Positions 55,165-64,000 of a DNA stretch of 64,000 nt are shown piece by piece (within the stretch, counting starts at the first letter, position 1; the number at the start of each line of letters is the position of its first letter). The stretch comes from Notospermus geniculatus (lineage: Eukaryota > Nemertea > Pilidiophora > Heteronemertea > Lineidae). The stretch is from positions 40,573 to 104,572 of the forward strand of contig NMRB01000209.1 of NCBI GenBank assembly GCA_002633025.1, read 5' to 3'. The notes below the pieces were generated by a model. That model saw only the letters and a list, made by a program, of their open reading frames with translations, searched no databases and was not told the origin of the DNA. Position numbers and translations under genes: made by a program.

Positions 55165-55640
55165 ACGGGAAAGTTACATCGGCGAAGCAACAGAGATTGG
55201 AAATAAATTAAAAATATATGCCGAACGCGCCTTTTTAACAGAATATCGGAACTGACTTGTGGAGAGATTGCAAGCAAACACCGCATTTCATTTTCTTAAT
55301 CTTGATTTACTTTCCGATGCCTTTTACGTGTTGCCAATAATTTATCCTTCCCATGACGTTTCAGAAAAACAAACTGTCATTACTCTGTTACACTAATGTC
55401 CACCTCCCCCACAGTGACGTGTATTTTGAGTCACCCTGTAATTCAGATGCCACATGACTACATGTATTTCCTTTCCTCTCGGGCCGCACATTACACTTAA
55501 CTCAGGCGTCCAGTTGCGACACAACAGATTTGCAGAGTTTGTATGAGCAAGTTCCTAGCTTGCAAACATCCAACGTCGGCGAGTGACGATTGACATCGAG
55601 CGCTAACGCGAGACTCCAGCCACCGCACGCAGCAATTTTT
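54973..55640 (+). repeat. Terminal-exon segment, copy 1
   Basis: Carries the last exon (55011-55164), an AATAAA at 55202-55207 and 3' flank. It is nearly identical to 55900-56574. At its end a separate repeat begins. Confidence 0.8.
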
Positions 55641-55898
55641 AGCTCACCTGTGGTGAGCTTATACAATGGTTGTGCGTCCGTCGTCCGTCGTCGTCCGTCG
55701 TCGTCGTCGTCCGTCGTCGTCGTCCGTCGTCGTCCGTTAGCAGGGCACGTTTCGTAACCGCTGGGGCTATTGATCTGAAACTTGGTACATATATACCCCT
55801 AGGTCATATGACCTATGACAACAAGTTTCGGTCCGATTCGATTCTTGGTTTGGCCACCAGGTGGCTAAAACTGAAAACACAAAAAGTGCAACAACTCC
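55641..55898 (+). mobile_element. Fragment of a GTCCGTCGTC-type repeat element
   Basis: Starts AGCTCACCTGTGGTGAGCTT, then has a run of GTCCGTCGTC triplets, then CTGAAACTTGGTACATATAT. I know similar repeats from several marine invertebrate genomes. It is cut at the unresolved base 55899. Confidence 0.55.
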
Positions 55899-55899
55899 N

Positions 55900-56574
55900 A
55901 CTTCATCCCGAATAATGGTTAAATTTAACTTTTTCAGTGATTCCACCAAATGTGCATGGAAATCGAAAAATGATTTCTGCAACAAGAGAGGCGATTTGCT
56001 CATTTTTGGGAAATTTCACGGAAGAAAGCGAGATGACATCTTGTGTGTTCGTAAAAGGAAGTTCTATCTTATCCGCAATTACGGCCCGTAGACGGGGAAG
56101 TTACATCGGCGAAGCAACAGAGATTGGAAATAAATTAGAAATACATGTATATGCCGAACGCGCCTTTTTAACAGAATTTCGGAACTGACTTGTGGAGAGA
56201 TTGCAAGCAAACACAGCATTTCATTTTCTTAATCTTGTTTTACTTCCCGATGCCTTTTACGTGTTGCCAATAATTTATCCTTCCCATGACGTTTCAGAAA
56301 AACAAACTCTCATTACTCTGTTACACTAATGTCCACCTCCCCCACAGTGACGTGTATTTTGAGTCACCCTGTAATTCAGATGCCACATGACTACATGTAT
56401 TTCCTTTCCTCTCGGGCCGCACATTACACTTAACTCAGGCGTCCAGTGGCGACACAACAGATTTGCAGAGTTTGTATAAGCAAAGTTCCTAGCTTGCAAA
56501 CATCCAACGTCGGCGAGTGACGATTGACATCGAGCGCTAACGCGAGACTCCCGCCACCGCACGCTGCAATTTTT
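55900..56574 (+). pseudogene. Second copy of the terminal FG-GAP exon and 3' flank
   Basis: A repeat of 54973-55640, including an acceptor and the complete last exon (55938-56091) with the same protein sequence. It starts directly after an N and lacks the repeat insertion seen at the end of copy 1. It may be the other allele placed in series and not a real second exon. Confidence 0.6.
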
Positions 56575-57768
56575 CAAGGACCTTCCTACCTGGCGTATAA
56601 AACCCGCTTGGAACGCCTGAGTTTGAGTGTGCGGCCTGAGTTTGAGTGTGCGGCCTGTCTCCTCAACGGACAGTCACTCTGTACACTTTGGGCAATAAAA
56701 AGGAACACACATATGCTTCTTCCTGCGTCCTTGTTCATTTTTTCTGGTGAATCCCCGGACCTTGAAGGGCGCCGAAGATTCACCGTCTTCTATAGTGTAC
56801 AGCTCACTTTTTAAATACCAAACTACCAAACTAGTTCGGTATTAGTGTGCGGCTGGCCAGAATGGAGCACAAACTACATGTACAGACTCAAGCGAGCGCA
56901 CACCAGACGTTTCTTTATTTATTTACAATTGCATTGAAGTCTACATGATGAACGGACAAGGGACCTCCCATCTCACCCTATCCACCTTGCCACCTGCTGT
57001 ATCTAAATTTGTTTATCTATTTGTTAGTTTATCCATATTTTCTTTTCTGTTCAATTTATTTGTATACAGGGAGAGTATAATTCCTCCAAGCTGTAAGTTA
57101 TTAAACTTTTGTCCAATCCCTTTTCATTTCTGAAATAAATATGTTTAAACTAGACATTTCTTTTACAACTTGCATCGCTGGCCTATACACTGAACAAGAG
57201 CTACATTTTCTACTGTGTTTGAAGGGCTTCTGACCCGAATGTGGGTCGCCCGAAAAAAATATTCAATGGAAAGCAGACATGGCAGATCGCGTGTCTGACC
57301 CGTAGAATTTTGTGATGCAAGCAAGACACAGGTAAATATAGGTAAACAACGGAGACATGAACATAAATTTGAATGAAAGCCTAATATGGGAGATAAAATT
57401 CATAAATGAAGTAAAGAGGATCAGCGAAATCTTCCCCCCGGCACTGGCAAACACCCATACTTCCTTTCAACACCGTTTCTCTGTCGACTTTCTCGCGTAC
57501 AGGGTGTAACAACGAACATTTTTGTATACTCCATGTTCCATTTCCGAACTTTCCGGGCTCATTAATACCTCGACAGAATGTAGCGATAGTAATCGCGTGG
57601 AAGCATTTTGTGTGTTTTTCGTAAAATTCGGAGAAATTACTAATTTGTCAAATGAAACTTACTGTCGGACTTGGCACCGTGCGAAATATCTGTGAATGAA
57701 AAGATGTCAACATCTTAGGAACACCCTGTATGTGGATTAGCGACGACGAGTGTAGGCTCATGTGAACC
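56575..57768. other. Intergenic stretch between the two sushi genes
   Basis: Contains two tandem CTGAGTTTGAGTGTGCGGC units near 56620 and an AATAAA near 56694. No gene is supported. Confidence 0.4.
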
Positions 57769-57774
57769 TATAAA
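57769..57774 (+). promoter_or_regulatory. TATA box of the second sushi/FG-GAP gene
   Basis: TATAAA lies 60 bp upstream of the start codon at 57834. Confidence 0.6.
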
Positions 57775-57833
57775 CGCGGAGCGGCTGGTTTTTTCTGCAA
57801 AACATAAGACTACGATACGGACATACTTCCAAA

Positions 57834-60800
57834 ATGGATCGTTACATTTTTTTGGTGGTACTTCTTGGATATATGTGCAGCCAGGTAAGTTCTAATTATG
57901 TACTAGGTCAAATCTCCAGAAACAATGACACCGAGACTTACTCCCTGCTTCAGTTTGATGCGTCAGGTGTTGAATATGTGGGTCCATTTACTACATCACT
58001 AACTTTAACATGATTTCACCAAATTCGACCGTATTCTGATTGTGTCCTACTGAATCCAGAGTGAACGGNNNNNNNNNNNNNNNNNNNNNNNNNNNNNNNN
58101 NNNNNNNNNNNNNNNNNNNNNNNNNNCGCCATCGTTATCGCCATCCTCGTCATCGTTATCGCCATCCCCGCCATCGTTATCGCCATCCTCGTCATCGCCA
58201 CCCTCGTCATCGTTATCGCCGTTTCCGTCATCGTTATCGCCGTTTCCGTCATCGTTATCGCCATCCTCGTCATAGTTATCGCCATCCCCGTCATAGTTAT
58301 CGCCATCCTCGTCATCGTTATCGCCAGCTTGTTATTGACATCATTATCCTCGTCATCGTTATCGCCATCTTGTCATTGACATCATCATCCTCGTCATCGT
58401 TATCGCCATCTTGTCATTGACATCATTATCCTCGTCATCGTTATCTTCATCGTTTTCATCGTAATCGTTATCATCATCATCATCGTCCGCATCATTTTTG
58501 ATCGCGAACGCGATAAAAGGTACACTTCCGCCTGCACCGATGCTGAGTATGGCATATGTCGAAATGACGGATTGGTCGTGGAGATGGCGACGGCGCAGTG
58601 GTTAACTTCGGGCTCATCACCGAGAGAACGCGTGTTCAACTCTAGTACCGCAGCATCTCTTCTGAGGATTCTGCAGTCATTTTTATATCACCGCCGGGCG
58701 TTTGGGCCCCAGTAGATCTTGTCTTATTCCTCTCTCTTTTCCCAGTACCAACCAGAGGTTGTCCGGCATTCAAGACGCTGCCAAATGTTGTCCGCTATTC
58801 CAATGACACAAGCATTGGCGCAGTGGTTAGTTTCGACTGCAAGAGAGGTTACGAGATGGTGTCTGGTTCGAAGACAAGGGTGTGTCAGGAGGATCTGACA
58901 TGGACTGGTACTGATCTGGTGTGTCAAGGTAAGCTACTTCAAATTTAATACAACTTTTGTTGTGAAGCCTATCCAGGGTGAAGATCCACTGGGCCTAAGT
59001 ACTCTTTGCCACACCACGAAATCGTCGCTGGGTAGAGGCCTACATTTGCTAGACGTATACCCAACAAAATAACTCAGTCGGCCCTATTCAACTACTGTAG
59101 ATTGTGCCTTATCTGCATTACTGTGAATTTACCACAGACCACGCCGTGACAATCCAAAGGGCCGATTTTTTAAACGATAGTCAAGGTAAACCTCGGTTTA
59201 ACCATCGGCTTTTCTGACAAACCGTGAATTAACCAAAGTAAACCTTTTGACTTTTAGAATGTTTGGCTATCAACGATTCATAAAATCGAAAAATTCACTT
59301 CGATTAACAAACAGTTTGTCAACTGAGGGTTAATGAAACCCGATGGTTATCTTAGCCATCATTTAAAAAATCGGCCCATAGTATCCGTACCACACTTTTC
59401 CAACCTCGTACGGTACCAGCTTACATGTGAAAAGAAGTGGCTGTTTCCCCTTGTCCAGTGTCTTTTCATACACGTCACCGGTTGCCGTTTAATTTCCCAT
59501 CTATCTGCCCATTCCAGCGATTAGATGCCCGACTCTCTCGATCGCCAATGCCGTGGCCAGCACGAGTGCCGTCACCTACGGTACTGTCGTGTCCTTCTCC
59601 TGCATGAAGGGTTTCATAAAGGTTGGAGGGGACGAAAAAAGAAAATGTACATCTGACCGAATCTGGACGGGGAAGGATATACAATGCAGAAGTAAGGATC
59701 CCCCCAAAAAATGAAAACTGTTGGTGAAAATTTATCCGCCTGATGGAAACAACCACTGCGCCCTTACTTGGAGGCTCAGTTGAGTTACACAGACCACTGA
59801 GCCCAATATATTTTGCTGAATTCCACCTCTCTTAGCTTAGCTTACGGGAATGCATAAACTATTATAGAGTTTTCGCAAAGCGCCCGAAACGCCAACGCGA
59901 ATGTCTATCCTTTGGTTCGGTGCTCTTGTCGTGGCATTGAACAATGGGTTTGGCGTTCCCGTTGGTGTTTCGGGGCCTTAGCGAAAACCTTCTAGTGTCC
60001 TTTTGCGGCAACCTATTGTTCACTATTAGTCTGAAAAAAGGATTGCGTACCCTTAAAGTAACGGAACTTTGTGAATAAGGTTTCTGTTCTTGGGTTACAG
60101 GCAATACGTGTACAGCAGCAAGTATATCCAATGCAAGATGCAGCGCCAGAATTGGCAGTAAGATTCCCGTCGGGTCATCTGTTACGTACACATGTAATAC
60201 TGGGTACAGGGTAAAGAGTGGTCCGGCAACCGTCAGAAGGACGTGTGCTAGGAGGACGACATGGTCTGGACCCGTCATACAGTGCATAGGTAGGTATTTG
60301 ACGGTATTTTATGTTTTGTCACAGCAAAATTAACAGTCTCGAACTTTCCAGCAGCTGGCCTAGATATAGGCCTACAGAGCCAAGCGTTGGCCAGGCTATT
60401 TGAAAGGTCGAGGTCATCGGCCCGGCGCCACGACCAACACTCATAAAACTATAAGTGTGATGGTGATACTTATCCTTTGTTCAACACAAAAGATAAGTAT
60501 AACACTTTGACTTAAGTACGTTTATGAATATATGGACCCAGAGGAATCGGAACCAGTCATTGTTGGTTCAGCCGCCGGGCGGCTTGAGATACATGTCATG
60601 TACCAAATGAGTATGCCTAGGCCAATAATACGTGTGGATTAGGCCTAGGCCTAATTGTAACGTCGACAACAGAACAGTGGCTTGGTATACAATAATGACA
60701 TGAACGATGGACACCCGAACCATGGAGGGGTGTACCTCTCCATGGTTCGGGTGTACAGACTGTATATTATAGTACAGAGGGGATGCATACATACTAAAGG

Positions 60801-63259
60801 GTGTCTCAGGGTCAAGGGTGTCTCAGTGTTGAAGACGAACTCCTGTGACTACACCTGGGGACGAGTGTCTCAGTGTTGAAGACGAACTCCTGTGAAATTT
60901 GAATTTGAATTTGTGACTACACCTGGGACGAGGCTGGGTAACCAGGCGGTGGCGCGCAAGTCGGCGGCGTTGTGTGACGTATACACCAAACCTAAATTAG
61001 GCCCGCAAATAATAATTTCACGCTCTGCTTACTCAATTCCACGTCTCAAACTTCAGTCTTTACGGTCTTAATCGTTCCCCATGCGTTCCAGCCTCAAATG
61101 CGCCTTAGTCGCGAAGCACAGCCCATTTTTAGTCATTCTCGAAAAATTATTTACATAACCATATCACAGCAGCGTTCCGCTTTTGACGTCAGATTGCTTC
61201 GCAGATTGGCCGCTTCGCGGCGTTCCGGGAACATGGCGTCCAGATCGCCATTGGTTCATGATGCTGCAGGTACGGAACGCCAGGTCAATTATAAGGACTG
61301 CGGTCCCCAACTGCATTCGTTGCAAAAAGTTATTTCTCGAATCGATGATATGGCATTGTCGTCATGAAATACATATGTATTTGACAGTTTGACACGTCCT
61401 TGAACTTTCCAGCAAGTACGTGCACAGTGCCAAGTGTGGCCAATCATGTAGTGTGCAATTTGAAGGCCGGCAACAAGGTCAACGTAGGGTCATATCTGAC
61501 ATGTTCCTGTAAGTCGGGTTATAAGCTTAGAAGTGGTGACACAAGGAGAAGGTGTGTGAGGAAGGATACCTGGTCAGGGCAAGGGATACAGTGCGTTGGT
61601 AAGCAACATGTTCAAGTCTTCTTATCACCAGAAACACTTTATTTTGTGCTGGTTTTACTCCCCGTCGGATACCCTCGGGTTTTACTCCCCGTCGGATACC
61701 CTCGGGTTTTACTCCCCGTCGGATACCCTCGGGTTTTACTCCCCGTCGGATACCCTCGGGTTTTACTACCCGTCGGATACCCTCGGGCTGTCAGTGCTCT
61801 CCTTCTCGAGAGATGTCGTGATCTAACAGCAGAGGTGAAAATGAATGAGGAACCTGCAGAACTAGCGCCACTAGGAGGCGCTGTGAGCGGTTGGACCTTT
61901 TATCGACGTCTCGCAGCGCTGGTCTATCGGGATTAAAGATTGGGCGGGGAAATGACTTGGTGTCTTTCTTCGAGTTATGCCGTCCTGGTAGTGGCCCCTG
62001 AAGAAAGTTCCCACGAAGTTACCAAAATACGAAGAGGGCCCACAGGACAATTTGAATGGATTTTAATGCGTCATTTACATCAGTTCAGGACAAGAATATG
62101 CTACTTAATTATGCCTGGGGGTGCGGCCCATGTTATCCTTATCAGGAAATGATCGGCATAAATCCAGAAAGAGATAATGGATGACCCTCTTTGAAATTCG
62201 GGTCAGCATTACGAGTGACCAAGAAACCAAGATGATACGATCAAACTGTTTAGTCTCACGTCATGCTGGTAATCCAGAGCGCACTGCAATATAATCAAAC
62301 GATTTATTATCCATTAATCCCTTCTGATTCAGCAGGATTATTTGAGTGAATTTATAAAAGCTGCCCTTTGGCGAATCGAAAATATAATTGGCCTTGGACG
62401 TAGCACCTGCAAGTTTGAAGGTGCTATAAAAGTTCAGTAGCACCCACTCCACAAGATGTTGTATGTTTAGATTTTCACAAAGGGTGTGACGAGTGTAACT
62501 TCGTCAAATGCGTGGTGGAAGTGCGTGCGTTCAGTGAAGTTACACGCGTCTAAATCTCAAACACCCTTTGTGAAATCGCGCAAGTTGTTTAGTTGATTAT
62601 TTGCTTACTATTTTCCTCTCTTCATCCTCAGTCGCGAAGTGCCCTACCCTATCTGTTCAAAATGGCCGCGTCTCGACAACAGCTACAACAGAAGGGACTG
62701 TTGTCAACATGTACTGCAATGACCAATACAGGAAAGTGTCTGGAAGCACAAGCGTGACATGTAAATCGGGGAGGTGGTCTGGCAGTGCCCTGGCTTGCCA
62801 ACGTACGTATAAGGCCTACTCGCCTTCACACGTGGTAAAAACCCTCTGAAAATTCAGCTAATTTGTAAGATTGACATTCAAAAGCCCCCCCATATACCAT
62901 CGAACAACTCTTTTGATGACGTAGTGCACAAAGAATTGGTCACCCCGTCTCGTTCTCGTGGGGCAACTAGACATCTTTTGATGACGTAGTCCTCAAAGAC
63001 ACAGTCACCTCACCTCGTTCTCATTTTTCTTCATTGTGCAAAACATGTAACATGTACTTATTCAGTAAAGCGGAGAGCGGGACACACGTCCCTCGATTCT
63101 GGCGACCAGCACCCGGCCCCAAGTCGGGTGTGATCCGCTCTGAAGACAGTTATCACCGACACAGCTCCATTTACAGGTGGCTATGGTTTCCAAGACCCAC
63201 CACAATCGGCGCCATTGAAAAACTGCGGTAGCTTTTGCCAGACTTCAGGCGATAATTGA
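57834..63259 (+). CDS. Secreted sushi / FG-GAP-repeat protein, gene 2 (incomplete)
   Basis: Exon 57834-57884 gives a signal peptide (MDRYIFLVVLLGYMCSQ, donor GTAAGT). Five sushi exons follow, all phase 1-1: 58746-58928, 59518-59691, 60101-60289, 61413-61598 and 62632-62802. The first exon ends in phase 0 and the first sushi exon needs phase 1, so a linker exon is missing; it probably lies in the N run at 58069-58126 or the adjoining repeat. An FG-GAP exon starts at 63177 (GYGFQDPPQSAPLKNCGSFC, like GRGFQDPP in gene 1), but it hits TGA at 63257-63259 before any DxDGD loop. Either this copy is broken there, is a sushi-only secreted protein, or the sequence is wrong. The order of modules matches gene 1, so the two are tandem paralogues. 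The 3' end may lie beyond the window. Confidence 0.75.
58069..58126. other. Assembly gap (N run)
   Basis: 58 unresolved bases at the edge of a simple-sequence array. Confidence 0.99.
58127..58500 (+). repeat. ATCGTTATCGCC minisatellite
   Basis: Interleaved units of CATCGTTATCGCCATCCTCG and variants lie next to the gap. The frames on both strands are artefacts of the array. Confidence 0.9.
58585..58680 (+). mobile_element. tRNA-like SINE fragment
   Basis: GGCGACGGCGCAGTGGTTAA (box A-like) and GTGTTCAACTCTAG (box B-like) in the intron before the first sushi exon of gene 2. Confidence 0.4.
59159..59377. mobile_element. MITE with GGGCCGATTTTTTAAA ends
   Basis: GGGCCGATTTTTTAAA and its near-exact complement close a 219-bp segment in a sushi-gene intron. 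Further inverted words (GGTTAA, AACCATCGG) lie inside. The target duplication is unclear. The end sequence resembles PIF/Harbinger MITEs. Confidence 0.55.
60711..60755. repeat. Short hairpin
   Basis: ACACCCGAACCATGGAG and CTCCATGGTTCGGGTGT are nearly exact inverted arms. Confidence 0.65.
61640..62290 (+). mobile_element. Repeat element with internal 27-bp minisatellite, copy 1
   Basis: Five units of TTTTACTCCCCGTCGGATAC plus CCTCGGG (61653-61787) are followed by a ~500-bp core starting CTGTCAGTGCTCTCC. The whole returns at 63365-64000. A minisatellite plus a constant core recalls satellite-bearing non-autonomous elements (Helitron-like or pearl-type), but I see no decisive ends. Confidence 0.65.
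62468..62576. repeat. Inverted repeat in intron
   Basis: ATTTTCACAAAGGGTG and CACCCTTTGTGAAAT border about 110 bp just upstream of the fifth sushi exon. Confidence 0.5.
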
Positions 63260-63364
63260 CGCATGTTCAGTCCCAATATCATCAGTTTCTACATCGCCCT
63301 AACGTATTTACAAAATTCAGAATTTTCAAAGGCGGTCTTCAAATTGACTCACAAGTCAATTTCT

Positions 63365-64000
63365 AGTTTTGTTCTGGTTTTACTCCCCGTCGGATACCCT
63401 CGGGTTTTACTCCCCGTCGGATACCCTCGGGTTTTACTCCCCGTCGGATACCCTCGGGTTTTACTCCCCGTCGGATACCCTCGGGCTGGCAGTGCTCTCG
63501 TTCTCGAGAGGGGTCGTGATCTGAAGTGAATAAGGAACCTGCAGAACTAGCGCCACTAGGAGGCGCTGTGAGCGGTTGGACCTTTTATCGACGTCTCGCA
63601 GCGCTGGTCTATCGGGATCAAAGATTGGGCGGGGAAATGACTTGCCGGTGGTGTCTTTCTTCGAGTTATGCCGTCCTGGTAGTGGCTCCTGAAGAAAGTT
63701 CCCACAAAGTTACCAAAATACGAAGAGGGCCCACAGGACAATTTGAATGGATTTTAATGCGTCATTTACATCAGTTCAGGACAAGAATATGCTACTTAAT
63801 TATGCCTGGGGGTGCGGCCCATGTTATCCTAATCAGGAAATGATCAGCATAAATCCGGAAAGAGATAATGCCCAAAGTATTTTTTAATGGATGGCCCTCT
63901 TTGAAATTCGGGTCAGCATTACGAGTGACCAAGAAACCAAGATGATACGAATCTGTTTAGTCTCACGTCGTGCTGATAATCCAGAGCGCACGACAATGAT
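63365..64000 (+). mobile_element. Repeat element with internal 27-bp minisatellite, copy 2
   Basis: Four units (63378-63485), then the same core as copy 1, about 96% identical, running to the window end. An insertion of about 17 bp (around GCCCAAAGTATTTTTTA near 63870) distinguishes it. Confidence 0.65.

Noticed and set aside
58016-58420. Frames with repeated MAITMT or RHRYRHP
   Set aside because: They are minisatellite readings through and beside an N run.
61400-61936. 178-codon frame joining a sushi module to repeated LLPVGYPRV
   Set aside because: The sushi exon ends at a good donor (61598). The rest is intron and a 27-bp minisatellite read in an open frame.

Overview
The window is animal nuclear DNA from a draft assembly, most likely of a marine invertebrate. 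The reasons are spliced genes with GT/AG introns and matching codon phases, metazoan families (RBM18, an MRL/lamellipodin N-terminus, C2H2 and THAP proteins, sushi modules), tRNA-derived SINEs, a Penelope-like fragment with a hammerhead-like motif, and many short terminal-inverted-repeat elements. The palindromic words AGGCCT, ACATGT and ACCGGT are very frequent. I cannot name the species. Protein families were recognised by eye and no database was searched.

Layout. 0-8.2 kb is repeat-rich: several non-autonomous DNA transposons with visible target-site duplications, minisatellites and a microsatellite. At 8.35 kb (+) there is one exon of an MRL-family protein. From 24.75 to 16.45 kb (-) lies a five-exon gene encoding two HAD phosphatase-like domains fused to a GMC (choline dehydrogenase-like) oxidoreductase. 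From 30.8 to 28.55 kb (-) lies RBM18, broken by an unresolved base. From 40.2 to 34.1 kb (-) a multi-exon C2H2 zinc-finger gene has a long first intron that contains a double-THAP, transposase-derived exon in the same orientation and splice phase. From 43.3 to 47.1 kb (+) lies an ankyrin-repeat gene with a duplicated exon beside a Penelope-like fragment. From 48.1 to 64 kb (+) lie two tandem paralogous genes for secreted proteins built of sushi (CCP) modules followed by FG-GAP/VCBS-like repeats. The second is incomplete.

How the parts relate. The HAD-HAD-GMC protein is the most unusual single product; it may couple phosphate-ester hydrolysis to alcohol oxidation, for example phosphocholine to choline to betaine aldehyde, but this is inference. 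The sushi/FG-GAP pair looks like a locally expanding extracellular recognition or adhesion family. The first copy carries three recent internal duplications. Several isolated single N bases lie where one haplotype or repeat copy appears to have been joined to another, so some duplicated exons may be assembly artefacts.
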